A stretch of 64,000 nt of DNA from Pseudaminobacter soli (ex Li et al. 2025). Its GTDB lineage: Bacteria > Pseudomonadota > Alphaproteobacteria > Rhizobiales > Rhizobiaceae. Below the pieces are notes generated by a model. That model worked only from the letters and a program-made list of their open reading frames with translations, did no database searches and was not told the DNA's origin. This document shows positions 34,414-44,094 of this stretch, piece after piece (position 1 is the stretch's first letter; each line of letters opens with the position of its first letter). The position numbers and the translations under genes were made by a program. The DNA is taken from positions 53,763 to 117,762 of the forward strand of contig NZ_PXYL01000015.1 of NCBI RefSeq assembly GCF_003012705.1. The letters run 5' to 3'.

Positions 34414-35808
34414 TCAGCGCCGCGCCGGTCGCCCTTCTGTGCCCAGGTCCCAGAACAGCCCGGCCATGATCGCCAGACCTTCGGCCACAAGCGATTGAAG
34501 CAGATGTTCGTCGGGCGCGTGCTGGGAACATCCGGAATAGGAATGTGGCGCCCAAACGGTGGGAATGCCGAGAATATCAGCGAAGCAATCATTGGGCAGC
34601 GACCCGCCCGCATTGGGCAGGATCGTCGGCGCTATGCCCATCGTCCTCTCCACGGAGGCCGCGGCCCAGCGCATTAGAGGGTGTTCTGGATCAAGACGCG
34701 TCGCGCCCCAGTCAGCTTCCTTGGCCCCCGGCGCGACAGAAACATTACTGAAGCCGTGGGCGTCCAGATACGCACGAATAGCAGGAACGAAACACGCCGG
34801 ATCGGTGTCTACCGTATAGCGGATCTGCATGCGCGCCGATGCACGTGGCGGAATGGCGTTGACCGGTTGGGCCGGGTTTCCGGCGCTCATGGCCAGGACT
34901 TCAAGCGCTGTCCAGCCGAAGACGCGTTCAGATTGGCTTAAACCCGGCTCGCCCCACCATTCATCAAGCTGCGGGCCGTCCTCTTCGGCCTCAGGCGTAA
35001 TGCGGGACAGGGCCATGCGCACGCTTTCAGGGACTTTCGCTGGCACGATGCCACGTACATTGATGCGACCCGTCCCGGAAATTAGGCAGGAAATCGCATT
35101 GGCGAGAACAACAGCTGGGTTGGCAATCAACCCGCCCCAATTGCCCGAATGATGCGCCCCCGGTCGCAGATCGCAGACCAGATCGAAATCGACAACGCCG
35201 CGTGTGCCGCCATCGAGGGTTGGACGCTCCATCTTGAGGCGCGGACCGTCGGAGGCAATCAGCCAGTCGGCTGTGAGTTTCGCGCGATGCGTCTGACAGA
35301 CCTCACGCAGGCCGGCGGAGCCCGTTTCTTCAGAGGTTTCGATCAACGCAACCGTATTGAAACCAAGCTTGCCCCGGGTGGCCAGAACGGCCTCCAGCGC
35401 GAGCATGACTATGGTGTGCTGGCCCTTGTTATCGGCTGTGCCCCGGCCATAGATGCGCTCACCCTCGACGCTGACCTTCCAAGGATCTCGTCCATTTGCC
35501 CATTGGCCTTCCATGCCGGCGACAACGTCGCCATGACCATAGACCAGCAGGGTCGGCAGATCGTCCCCCTCGTGCCGGCAGGCGATCAGCAGCGGGCCGC
35601 CGACCGGATCAGGGTTGTCGACGATCTCGCCAGCAAAACCTAATCGGGCGAGATCGGCGTCGATGTCGCGGAGGTAGCGGTAGCATTCAGGCCGACGCTC
35701 CGGTTTTTGGCTCTCGGTGGCAATTGCGACGCGGCGGGCCAGGTCAGCCAGAAAACGGCCATTGTCTGCATAAGCGACAGCGGTGGCGATAGATTGATCT
35801 CGAGACAT
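34414..35808 (-). CDS. M20 family metallopeptidase
   Basis: A 464-aa zinc peptidase/amidohydrolase. LLVYGHGDVV gives the first His and Asp, YGRGTADNKGQH the bridging Asp, ETSEETGS the general base Glu and ligand. The dimerisation domain lies between about 185 and 330. No signal peptide. ATG 35808 is used; ATG 35820 is also possible, both with poor ribosome-site spacing. It heads the leftward operon and is divergent from a LysR regulator. It probably hydrolyses the imported peptide or N-acyl amino acid. Confidence 0.9.
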   Translation of the reverse strand: MSRDQSIATAVAYADNGRFLADLARRVAIATESQKPERRPECYRYLRDIDADLARLGFAGEIVDNPDPVGGPLLIACRHEGDDLPTLLVYGHGDVVAGMEGQWANGRDPWKVSVEGERIYGRGTADNKGQHTIVMLALEAVLATRGKLGFNTVALIETSEETGSAGLREVCQTHRAKLTADWLIASDGPRLKMERPTLDGGTRGVVDFDLVCDLRPGAHHSGNWGGLIANPAVVLANAISCLISGTGRINVRGIVPAKVPESVRMALSRITPEAEEDGPQLDEWWGEPGLSQSERVFGWTALEVLAMSAGNPAQPVNAIPPRASARMQIRYTVDTDPACFVPAIRAYLDAHGFSNVSVAPGAKEADWGATRLDPEHPLMRWAAASVERTMGIAPTILPNAGGSLPNDCFADILGIPTVWAPHSYSGCSQHAPDEHLLQSLVAEGLAIMAGLFWDLGTEGRPARR

Positions 35809-35911
35809 AATCCTGCTCATTCCTTGTCTTGACATAACGATGTCACAGGCAAGAATGTGGACGCAAACCAATAGTTTTGCCGGCTACCACGAGCCAAATT
35901 GAGCCTTCAAC

Positions 35912-36829
35912 ATGACACGACACCTGCCGCCCCTACCCGCGTTGCGCGCCTTCGAAGCGGCCGCGCGCCATCTGAGTTTTGCCCGTGCCGGGGGAGAACT
36001 AGGCGTCACGCCTGGCGCAATTAGCCACCAGATGCGACAGCTTGAGGAATGGGTTGAAGGGCCGTTGTTTGAGCGGCGGGCCAACGGCGTCAGCCTGACT
36101 GAAACCGGGCGCGTTTTCGCAACCCGCCTTGGCGCAATCTTCGACCAGATTACAGCGGCTAGCGTCGCCGCGCGAGCGCCGGGCGGCGCCAGCACTGTTA
36201 CGGTGCGGTGCCAATATTCTCTGGCGACGAAATGGCTGGCCCCGCGCATCGGCAAATTTCGCGCCGCGCATCCTGAAATCTCAGTTGCGGTGCTCGCCCT
36301 GCCGCACCGCTGGAGCGCCAATGAACGCGATCCAGATCTTGCGATCTATCACGGTCGCGGAACAATCCCCGGCATCAGGCAGGATATGCTCCTCGGGGGG
36401 CGACTGGTGGTGGTGGCAGCGCCTCAAGTTGCAGCGCTTCTGCCAGCCGCGCCAACCCCGGCAGACCTTCTGACACGCCCCTTGATCAAGATGGATTTTG
36501 CCGAGCCCGGCTGGCACGATGAAGGCTGGGAAGCCTGGTTTGCCGCGACCGGCTTTGGCCATCTCGAGCTTCGCGCCACCCTTTCCTTCAATCTGCTCCA
36601 TCTAGCAATTGAGGCCTGCATTGCCGGTGCCGGTTTTGCTTTGGCGCCAAACTTCATGGTCGAGCAGGAACTGGCGGCAGGACGCTTGGTTGACGCATTC
36701 GGCATTTCACTGCCGATCCGTCAGCCCTATGTGTTGATGACGCCCGAAGCCAGCCTTGCGAGACCGGAAGTCGAGATATTGCGAAGCTGGCTGCTTGATG
36801 AAGGCATGGGCTACGTCAAACAAGGATAG
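35912..36829 (+). CDS. LysR family regulator (GcvA-like)
   Basis: A 305-aa activator. The N-terminal HTH covers residues 5-65 (LPALRAFEAAARHLSFARAG, LGVTPGAISHQMRQLE). The ligand domain ends with the usual F-x-SW-like helix (ILRSWLLDEG). It is 103 bases from the start of the divergent M20 peptidase, so it very probably controls that importer operon. The next 200 bases (36830-37032) hold only the left end of an IS3 remnant, near TGCCCCCAGAAAAGTG at 36971. Confidence 0.92.
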   Translation: MTRHLPPLPALRAFEAAARHLSFARAGGELGVTPGAISHQMRQLEEWVEGPLFERRANGVSLTETGRVFATRLGAIFDQITAASVAARAPGGASTVTVRCQYSLATKWLAPRIGKFRAAHPEISVAVLALPHRWSANERDPDLAIYHGRGTIPGIRQDMLLGGRLVVVAAPQVAALLPAAPTPADLLTRPLIKMDFAEPGWHDEGWEAWFAATGFGHLELRATLSFNLLHLAIEACIAGAGFALAPNFMVEQELAAGRLVDAFGISLPIRQPYVLMTPEASLARPEVEILRSWLLDEGMGYVKQG

Positions 36830-37032
36830 CTCTCGTATCGAAGCGCTTTCAGCCTGTAAATTCGACATGCCAGAGGCGTTTGCGCCAGACGGTCTAGACA
36901 GGGCCAGGGAATGGGATAAGTAGGCCGACGAGGCGCTGTGGGTCAAATCGCCTACCTGTTGCTCTACTGGTCTGCCCCCAGAAAAGTGATCCTTCTTGAA
37001 GTATGGCTTATGGGCCTCAGAAGGACATTGAA

Positions 37033-37299
37033 ATGGCAGGGAAAAGACACAAGGCAGAAGAGATCGTCACGAAGCCGCGTCAGGTTGACGTGCTGAGTGC
37101 GCAGGGCAAGTCGATAGCGGAGGCGATCCGGTCGATAGGCGTGACGGAAGTTACATATTATCGATGGCGGGCTGAATACGGCGGCCTGAAGGGTGACCAG
37201 GTGAAGCGCCTGTAGGAACTGGAGGCGGAGAATGCTCGGCTCCGGCGTGCTGGTTCCGATCTCACCCTGGACAAGATGATCCTTGCGGAGGCCGCCTAA
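37033..37299 (+). pseudogene. IS3-family transposase OrfA with a stop codon
   Basis: MAGKRHKAEEIVTKPRQVDV, IAEAIRSIGVTEVTYYRWR and, after TAG at 37213-37215, ELEAENARLRRAGSDLTLDK and MILAEAA. This is the helix-turn-helix OrfA of an IS3-group element with one nonsense codon (normally a Lys). OrfB does not follow. An OrfB piece in the opposite direction lies at 38460-38655. Confidence 0.85.
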
Positions 37300-37407
37300 G
37301 GGTCGCTTGACTCCCCTCCCATCCCGGCCATGATGGCGGTGGGTTTATTGGAGGGGAAGATGGGTTTCTGGTGCCGGTTTTTGGCTTTCCACAGTTAGTA
37401 GGTTCAT

Positions 37408-37953
37408 ATGATCGATATAGGAAATATTGATACTGAGCGTGCAGCATTATTGATGTTGCACTTTCAGGCAGACGTTTTCTCGGTACTCTCAAATGACGAT
37501 ATGCCAGCCCTGCTGGATCGTGCAAATGCGCTCATCAGGACGTGGCGAACCACCGGGCGCCCGGTCGTTTTTGCGAATTTCGCACTTGGCCCCAAGTACG
37601 AGTCGGTCAACGAACACAATCGCCTTGTTGCGAATATCCGCGAGACAGGGCTATTTCGTGAGCCGACGCCGGCGAACGATCTGGATTTGGCCCCAACCGA
37701 CTGGCGCTATAGCTGCCCGCGGGCGAACGTGTTTTACGGCACGACACTAGACACGGATCTGCGCACCCAAGGCATCGATACGCTAGTCATGGCTGGTATA
37801 GCGAGCAGCGGCGTGCTGTTTTCTAGCGTGGGCTGGTCCAGCGATGCCGACTATCGGATCTACCTAGTGCGCGATTGCTGTTACGATCCGGATGCGCAGG
37901 CCCATGAAGCGCTGTTTCGAACCAGTTTTGCCACTCGCTGTTTCGTTATCTAA
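37408..37953 (+). CDS. Isochorismatase-like hydrolase with altered active site
   Basis: A 181-aa isochorismatase/cysteine-hydrolase fold protein. AALLMLHFQADVFSVL is the first strand, and the usual catalytic Asp (LLVIDMQND) is His here. FYGTTLDTDLRTQGIDTLVM is normal, but the Lys before it is Arg (CPRANVF). MAGIASSGVLFSSV lacks the catalytic Cys, as in isochorismatases. So all three triad positions seem changed, and it may not hydrolyse classical substrates. It stands alone between two IS3 remnants. Confidence 0.8.
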   Translation: MIDIGNIDTERAALLMLHFQADVFSVLSNDDMPALLDRANALIRTWRTTGRPVVFANFALGPKYESVNEHNRLVANIRETGLFREPTPANDLDLAPTDWRYSCPRANVFYGTTLDTDLRTQGIDTLVMAGIASSGVLFSSVGWSSDADYRIYLVRDCCYDPDAQAHEALFRTSFATRCFVI

Positions 37954-38141
37954 TGAGATATCGCTCGCCTACGCTGCGCGTCCCAGGGGCCTGGCGTCTC
38001 CTTGCGGGATTGACCTCGCGCGGGTCGGCCCTCAAGGAGTTCGAGGATGTCGCTATTTCAAGGCGCCGTTTTCTTCGGGGACGAAGGCAGCGGATCTGTG
38101 GAGCCGAAAACTTGATCGACGCCGGCTCCACCTGTCATCGA

Positions 38142-38430
38142 TCACGCCTTCTCAACGAGGCGGTTCAACGCAACCTTCATCGCCTTGGCGCCTGCCTCCA
38201 TCAGCGGGCCGACCGTTGCCGCAGCTTCATCGGGAAGAAAGTCGGCCGTCCAGACGACGCAGGTCAGTCCACCGCGCTCGAACACCTGGGCGGAGCCATT
38301 GTAGTGCTTCAGGAAGGGGCTCTCGGCGCCCCAGACGAGGCGTCTCCTTTCCTCGTCTAGCGTGACGATGATCTCACGCGCCGTGACACCGTTAAAGAAG
38401 GTGACAACACGCGCGCCTGGCTCAAGCCGG
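38142..38430 (-). pseudogene. SRPBCC (polyketide cyclase-like) C-terminal fragment
   Basis: The minus-strand frame reads LEPGARVVTFFNGVTAREII, ERRRLVWGAES, GGLTCVVWTADFLPDEAAAT and MKVALNRLVEKA. This is the second half of a START/SRPBCC protein, a fold that binds hydrophobic ligands. Its N-terminal half is replaced by transposase sequence in the same frame, so the open frame is a 235-codon chimera. Confidence 0.7.
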
Positions 38431-38459
38431 GTATCCAGGACGAAGCCCGGCAGACATGC

Positions 38460-38655
38460 CCGGGTAAACTCGTCGATGATGTTGAGCATGCGGAACTTCC
38501 TGCCATTGTGGGTCCGGCCCTCGACAAAATCGTAGGACCAGACATGGTTGGGGTGCTCGGGTCGAAGCCGGACGCACGATCCGTCATTCACCCAGAGGCG
38601 GCCTCTCTTCGGTTGCTTCTGCGGAACCTTCAGCCCCTCCCGCCGCGATGACAAT
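38460..38655 (-). pseudogene. IS3-family transposase OrfB fragment
   Basis: RREGLKVPQKQPKRGRLW, GSCVRLRPEHPNHVWSYDFV and FRMLNIIDEFTR are the start of the integrase core of an IS3 OrfB, including the first catalytic Asp (SYDFV). It is fused in frame to the SRPBCC fragment downstream. Bases 38656-38950 upstream hold nothing I can identify. Confidence 0.85.
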
Positions 38656-38950
38656 GCGTTGAGGCATTGAATTGGTTCATATGATGCGCAAACGACAGGC
38701 GAGGTGCGCCAACAATCCGGCGCCGTCACTGGCCGAGCAGTTCGAAATCCTCGCTGCCTGAGCATCCCGCCGCCAAGCCGTTCATGTCCGTCGTGTGAGT
38801 TTGCGACAGAACCGCCAGGAACTCGCCCGCTTCTCACTGAGTTCGCCACAGTGCTCGACCCAGTATTTCATGTTCGGCAGATAGCTTTTTGAATGCTTCT
38901 CTTCCGAATTGAGCAGCCATTCCGCCGTTAATGCATAGACCTTCGCCCCA

Positions 38951-39685
38951 TCAGAGAGACGCGCTCAGGAGCACCTTCGTGTAGTCATCCTCCACCTTCC
39001 GCTCAATCAGGTCCTGGCTGGTAATGACCTCGCGCACCATGCCCTTGCGCATGATCGCCAGCCGGTCGCACATGTGGGTGACAAGCGGAAGGTCATGGCT
39101 GATGATGAATAGGGTCAGGCCCTTCTGTTGTTGCAGACGCATGACGAGGTTGACGATTTCCGCCTGGATGGAGACGTCGAGCGCCGAGGTGGGCTCGTCG
39201 AGCAGCATGACCTGCGGCTCGATCGCCAGGCACCGGGCGATGGCGACGCGCTGGCGCTGGCCGCCGGAGAGCTGGTGGGGGAAGCGGAAGCGGTGCTCCG
39301 GGCCGAGGCCGACATCCTTGAGGGCCTGCAAGATGCGCTTTTCCGGGTTGTCGAAGCGGTGGATCGCGAGCGGTTCGCCGATGATCTGGTCCACCGTGTG
39401 GGCAGGGTTCAGCGAGGCGTAGCAATCCTGCATGACCATCTGCACGCGCCGGCGGAAGGCGAGCGGCGGGTTCTGCCGCACGGCCTCACCGGCGATTTTC
39501 ACGCCGCCGGAACTGACGGCCGTCAACCCCATCATGGCGCGCAGCAGCGTCGTCTTGCCGGAGCCGGATTCACCGACGAGGCCAAAGACGGTGCCCTGCG
39601 GAACGCTGAGGCTGACGTCCTTCAGCGCTCGCACCGTGCGCAGCTTGGTGTGGAAATCCACCGAGACGGATTCGATCTCGATCAT
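38951..39685 (-). CDS. Oligopeptide-type ABC transporter ATPase (DppF-like)
   Basis: A 244-aa nucleotide-binding protein. Walker A is GESGSGKTT near residue 37, the signature LSGGQRQRVAIARCL, and Walker B VMLLDEPTSALD. MQDCYASLNP is typical of the Dpp/Opp group. GGAGGCGCAGCC precedes ATG 39685, and the ATG overlaps the other ATPase stop. It lacks the C-terminal oligopeptide extension often present, so it is shorter than usual (about 320 aa). Confidence 0.9.
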   Translation of the reverse strand: MIEIESVSVDFHTKLRTVRALKDVSLSVPQGTVFGLVGESGSGKTTLLRAMMGLTAVSSGGVKIAGEAVRQNPPLAFRRRVQMVMQDCYASLNPAHTVDQIIGEPLAIHRFDNPEKRILQALKDVGLGPEHRFRFPHQLSGGQRQRVAIARCLAIEPQVMLLDEPTSALDVSIQAEIVNLVMRLQQQKGLTLFIISHDLPLVTHMCDRLAIMRKGMVREVITSQDLIERKVEDDYTKVLLSASL

Positions 39686-40521
39686 GGCTGCGCCTCCAAC
39701 CAAGCAGGATCGCGGGTGAAGGTGCGCAGCTCCGGTAGCCGTTCGGTGAGCGAGGGACGGCAGGCGGCAAGCGCCCGCGTATAAGCATGATGCGGGGCGG
39801 CAAGATCGGTCGCCGTGCACTCCTCCATCACCTGCCCGCCATACAAGACCACGACGCGGTCGCAGAAATTGGCGACGAGATTCAGATCGTGGCTGATGAG
39901 GATCAGCGACATGCCGCGTTCGCGAATGATCTGGTCGAGCAGGCCGAGGAAGCTGGTGCGCACCGAGGCGTCGAGCGCGGAGGTCGGCTCGTCGGCGATA
40001 AGCAGTTCAGGCTCGCCGGCGAGCGCGATGGCAATCATCACCCGCTGGCCCATGCCGCCAGAGAGCTGGTGCGGGTACTGGTCATATGCCGTCTCCGGAT
40101 CGTTGATGCGCACGGCCGCGAGCAGGTCCAGCGCCCGACTCTTCGCCGCCCTGCAAACCAGCCCATGGTGCAGCCGGAAACACTCGGCGATCTGAGCGCC
40201 CGCCGTCATCACCGGATTGAGGGCATAGCGCGGGTCCTGCATGATCAGCCCGATCCGCCGGCCGCGCAGCGCCCGCTTCTTCGCGGCAGATGCAGCCAGA
40301 AGATCCACATCGGCGAACCGGAATCGGCTGGCAGAAACCTGAGCCGTCAGCGGTAGCAGGCCCATGATGGCCCTGCCCATGGTCGACTTGCCCGAGCCGC
40401 TTTCACCGACGATGCCGACGCGGCCGCCATCGACGGAGAGATTGACGCCACGGAGCGCCGGCACCGGCCCGGAGCGGCTCATGAATTGGACGCGCAGGTT
40501 TTCGATCTCGAGCCGGGACAT
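39682..40521 (-). CDS. Oligopeptide-type ABC transporter ATPase (DppD-like)
   Basis: A 279-aa ATPase with GESGSGKSTMG (Walker A near 38), IMQDPRYALNPVM, HQLSGGMGQRVMIA and LLIADEPTSALD. It ends after HHAYTRALAACRPSLTER, the Dpp-type tail, but shorter than usual. ATG 40521 overlaps the last base of the DppC-like stop. The two ATPases form a heterodimer in this transporter class. Confidence 0.92.
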   Translation of the reverse strand: MSRLEIENLRVQFMSRSGPVPALRGVNLSVDGGRVGIVGESGSGKSTMGRAIMGLLPLTAQVSASRFRFADVDLLAASAAKKRALRGRRIGLIMQDPRYALNPVMTAGAQIAECFRLHHGLVCRAAKSRALDLLAAVRINDPETAYDQYPHQLSGGMGQRVMIAIALAGEPELLIADEPTSALDASVRTSFLGLLDQIIRERGMSLILISHDLNLVANFCDRVVVLYGGQVMEECTATDLAAPHHAYTRALAACRPSLTERLPELRTFTRDPAWLEAQP

Positions 40522-41417
40522 CACGAAGACCTCGCATCGAAGACATCGCGCAAGCCATCACCCAAGAGGTTGAAGCCGAGACTGGCGATGAATATGGCGA
40601 TGCCGGGCATGGTAGCGACCCACCATTGGTCGAGCACATATTGCCGGCCGGCGGCGACCATCAGGCCCCATTCCGGCTGCGGTGGCTGCGCGCCGAGGCC
40701 GAGGAAGCCGAGACCAGCGGCCGTCAAGATCGTGCCGGACATGTCGAAGGTCAGCCGCACCACGACGGAGGCGAGGCAGAGCGGCGCGATGTGATTGAAG
40801 AGAATGCGAAGCGTCGAGGCGCCCTGCAACTGCGCCATGCGCACGAAATCGCTGTTGCGGATGCTGAGCGTTTCGGCGCGAGCAAGGCGCGCATAGGGCG
40901 GCCAGCTCGTCACCGCGATGGCAATGATGGCATTGTTGATGCCGGTTCCGAGCGCCGCTACGAAGGCGAGCGCCAGCACGAGCCGCGGCAGCGAGAGGAA
41001 GATATCGGTGATGCGCATCAGGATCGCGTCGACCGCGCCGCCGAAATAGCCGGCGACCATGCCGACCATCAGCCCGAAGGGGCCGACGATCAGCGAGACC
41101 ATCAGCACGATGCGCACCGTGATCTGCGAGCCATGCACGATGCGGGCGAGGATGTCTCGACCGAGTTCATCCGTGCCGAACCAATGTTCAGCACTCGGCG
41201 GCAATAGGCGGTTCGCCAGAACCTGATCCGTCGGCGAGCCGACAAACCAGTGTCCGGCGAGGGCGAGCACGAGCAGCGCGAGCACGATGGCTAGACCCAG
41301 AAGCGCCAGCCGGTTGGCGAGCAACGTACGAAACGAAAGGGTAAGGCGGACGAGCCGGGCTTGCGCGCGGCTCGCCGGTCGGTCGGTGGTCAGCCATTCG
41401 GCAAACGTTGTGTTCAT
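40521..41417 (-). CDS. Oligopeptide-type ABC transporter permease (DppC-like)
   Basis: A 298-aa permease. The N-terminal tail and first helix (LALLGLAIVLALLVLALAG) are followed by HWFGTDELGRDILARIVHG, the motif of DppC proteins, and five more helices. It starts at ATG 41417 with GAGGACC upstream and overlaps the DppB-like stop (ATGA). Confidence 0.92.
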   Translation of the reverse strand: MNTTFAEWLTTDRPASRAQARLVRLTLSFRTLLANRLALLGLAIVLALLVLALAGHWFVGSPTDQVLANRLLPPSAEHWFGTDELGRDILARIVHGSQITVRIVLMVSLIVGPFGLMVGMVAGYFGGAVDAILMRITDIFLSLPRLVLALAFVAALGTGINNAIIAIAVTSWPPYARLARAETLSIRNSDFVRMAQLQGASTLRILFNHIAPLCLASVVVRLTFDMSGTILTAAGLGFLGLGAQPPQPEWGLMVAAGRQYVLDQWWVATMPGIAIFIASLGFNLLGDGLRDVFDARSS

Positions 41418-42448
41418 GCGGTCCTCGGATCAGCGAAGCGATAGACGACGTCCGCCAGCGCGTTGAGCAGGATGAAGACAGCGCCGATCAGGATCGTGCC
41501 GCCGATGACGGCATTGAGATCGGCGTTGAAAAGCGCATTGGTCATGTAGAGGCCGAGACCCGGCCAGGAGAACACCGTCTCCGTCAGCACCGCGCCTTCG
41601 AGCAGGAAGCCGTAGGAGAGGAAGCAGACCGTGATGATCTGCACGCGAGCGTTCTTCAGCGCATGGCGCCAGATCACCGCGCGTTCCGAAGTCCCCTTCG
41701 CCCGTGCCAGCGTGATGTATTCCTGATTGAGCTGGGTGAGCATGAAGCTGCGGGTCATGCGCGAGATATAGGCAAGCGAGAATAGGCCCAGCAGCGTCGC
41801 CGGCAGGATCATGTGCGAGAGCGCGTTGCGGAAGACATCCATGTCACCAGCGCGCAGCGCGTCGATCGCAAGGATGCCGGACCATTCATCGACGAGACCG
41901 TCATAGGCGATGTCGATGCGCCCCGGCCCCGCCACCCAGTCGAGCTTGCCGTAGAAGATCAGCAGCAGCACGATGCCGAGCCAGAAGACCGGCACGGAAT
42001 AACCGGACAGGCTCAGCACGCGCACTACGTGATCCGGCCAGCGCCCGTTGTTCGCGGCCGCCACCACTCCGAGGGGAACGCCGACCAGAATGCCTATCAG
42101 GATGCCGATCGTCGCGAGTTCCAGCGTGGCGGGAAAGACGCTCGCGAGGTCTTCCAGCACCGGCCGGCCGGTGAAGACGGAGTTGCCGAAATCGCCGTGC
42201 ACGACCTTGCCGACGTAGTTGGAGAACTGCTCGTAGACCGGCCGGTCGAGGCCGAGTTCCCTGTACATCTTGTCATAGGCCTCCTGCGGCGCCTTTTCGC
42301 CGATTGCGGCCACGACCGGATCGATCGGGATGAGGCGGCCGACGGCAAAGGTGACGAAGATGAGGCCCAGCAGGGTGAGCGCGACCGAAATAGCGCTCCC
42401 TGCCGACAGTTTTGCGATGGCGTAAAGCCGTTTGGCCGGGCTGTGCAC
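41414..42448 (-). CDS. Oligopeptide-type ABC transporter permease (DppB-like)
   Basis: A 344-aa permease with six helices. GLDRPVYEQFSNYVGKVVHG and GDFGNSVFTGRPVLEDLASV form the periplasmic loop typical of DppB, and TSERAVIWRHALKNA is the coupling loop. It starts at GTG 42448 with GGAAG upstream, right after the binding-protein stop. Confidence 0.92.
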   Translation of the reverse strand: MHSPAKRLYAIAKLSAGSAISVALTLLGLIFVTFAVGRLIPIDPVVAAIGEKAPQEAYDKMYRELGLDRPVYEQFSNYVGKVVHGDFGNSVFTGRPVLEDLASVFPATLELATIGILIGILVGVPLGVVAAANNGRWPDHVVRVLSLSGYSVPVFWLGIVLLLIFYGKLDWVAGPGRIDIAYDGLVDEWSGILAIDALRAGDMDVFRNALSHMILPATLLGLFSLAYISRMTRSFMLTQLNQEYITLARAKGTSERAVIWRHALKNARVQIITVCFLSYGFLLEGAVLTETVFSWPGLGLYMTNALFNADLNAVIGGTILIGAVFILLNALADVVYRFADPRTA

Positions 42449-42449
42449 G

Positions 42450-44039
42450 TTACTTCCTGACCAGCCGGTAAAAGATCATCGCGGGACCAACCACATAGTC
42501 CTTGACGTTGCTGCGCATGGCTACCTGCGAAGTACGCTGCACGAGACCGATATAGGGCCCGTCCGCCATGACCTTGCGCTGGAGATCCTTGTACATCTCG
42601 ATGCGCTTCGTCTCGTCGGATTCGCGTACCGCCGCGTCAGTCAGCGCATTGATCGTATCGTCCTTCCAGCTGTTGCGCCAGGCGACCGTCTTGGTGCTCG
42701 CACTCGGGCCGTTGTCGAGATTGTGCGCGAAGGTCGCCGCATTGGCATGCGGATCGAGGAAGTCCGGCTCCCATGTGCCAAGCGCCGCCTCGAACTGGCG
42801 TTCGCGATAGGCGGTGATGAACTGCTTCTGGTCGGTCTGGAGGATTTCCATCTTAATGCCGGCGGCGGACATGGATTGCTCCACCGCCTGGGCGATGTCG
42901 ATCGCCGGGCTCACGTTGCGCACGCTGAGCCTGAAGGCAAAGCCGTCCTTGTAGCCGGCCTCCGCCAGCAGCGCCTTCGCCTTCTCGACGTCGTAGCTAT
43001 AGGGATTCTCGTCAACCGAAGCGTAGAAGCCCGAGGGCCAGAAGGATTGCAGCACGGTGAACTCGCCCTTCAGCAGCGATTCCGTCATGCCCTTGTAGTC
43101 GACGAGGTATTTAAGCGCCTCGCGCACCTTTGGCTCAGTGAACGGCTCGACCGTCTGGCTGAGGCCGATATATAGATTTCGGGTCGTGTTGTTGCGGCTT
43201 ATGGCGATGTCAGCATTGCCTTCCAGAGCCGCGATCTGGTCGCCGGGCAGGTTGCTGGCGATGTCGACGTCGCCCTTTTCGAGCAGCAGGCGCTGCGAGG
43301 CCGCTTCCGGCACGTGGCGCAAAATCACCCGCTTCATCGCCGGCTCGCCCTGGCGATAGGCCGGGTTGGATTGCAGCATCACCGTCTGGTTCGGCTTCCA
43401 GGTCTTCAGAACGAAGGGGCCGGAGCCTTCCGACTTGTCCTTGAGATAGGCGAGGCCGAAATCGCCGTCCTTCTCGTTCGCGATGACGGTCTTGGAATCG
43501 ACCACCGACGCGTTCACGGACGAGAGGATGTTCAACACCAGCGAGGGGGCGTAGTCGACGGCGATCGTCATCTCGAAGGTCTGGTCGTCCACCGCCTTGA
43601 TCATGGTGCCGACACTCTCGCCCGACCAGCCAAACTGTTTCAGGATGAAGGCCGGCGTCTTGTCCGCCTTCACCACGCGAGTGAAGGAATAGACGACGTC
43701 ATTGGCGGTGACCGGATTGCCGGAAGCGAAGGTCATGCCAGAACGGAGCCTGAAGGTGACCGTTTTGTTGTCGGCGGAAAAGCTCCAACTTTCGGCGATG
43801 CCACCGGAAAGCTTCGAGATATCGGCTGCGTCATATTCCACGAGGGTCTCGTAGGTGTTGTGCAGCACCTCCGAGCTCGTATCCTCGTAGGATTCTGCCG
43901 GGTCGAACGAGATGGCGTCGTCGATCACCTTGGCGATAACAAGCGTATCGGCCGGCGTCTTGGCAAAGGCCACGCCGCCTGCCAGGCTCATGAAAAGGGC
44001 CGCAGCGGCCACACTTCCCAGAAACTGTCTTCTCTTCAA
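42450..44039 (-). CDS. Oligopeptide-type ABC transporter substrate-binding protein
   Basis: A 529-aa family-5 periplasmic binding protein. The start is TTG 44039 (read as MKRRQFLGSVAAAALFMSL), chosen because GGAGGGGAAA lies right before it; the frame is open to 44108. The signal ends near GGVAFA. DDAISFDPAESYEDTSSEVL and LVEYDAADISKLSGGIAESW are the normal mature start. The family binds peptides but also opines, nickel and other cargo. With uraD 55 bases upstream, a purine-derived ureide is worth considering. Confidence 0.92.
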   Translation of the reverse strand: MKRRQFLGSVAAAALFMSLAGGVAFAKTPADTLVIAKVIDDAISFDPAESYEDTSSEVLHNTYETLVEYDAADISKLSGGIAESWSFSADNKTVTFRLRSGMTFASGNPVTANDVVYSFTRVVKADKTPAFILKQFGWSGESVGTMIKAVDDQTFEMTIAVDYAPSLVLNILSSVNASVVDSKTVIANEKDGDFGLAYLKDKSEGSGPFVLKTWKPNQTVMLQSNPAYRQGEPAMKRVILRHVPEAASQRLLLEKGDVDIASNLPGDQIAALEGNADIAISRNNTTRNLYIGLSQTVEPFTEPKVREALKYLVDYKGMTESLLKGEFTVLQSFWPSGFYASVDENPYSYDVEKAKALLAEAGYKDGFAFRLSVRNVSPAIDIAQAVEQSMSAAGIKMEILQTDQKQFITAYRERQFEAALGTWEPDFLDPHANAATFAHNLDNGPSASTKTVAWRNSWKDDTINALTDAAVRESDETKRIEMYKDLQRKVMADGPYIGLVQRTSQVAMRSNVKDYVVGPAMIFYRLVRK

Positions 44040-44094
44040 TTTCCCCTCCTCCCGTAGGGCCCGGTGCACCGGGTTGTTCAGAATCGTCCGTATC

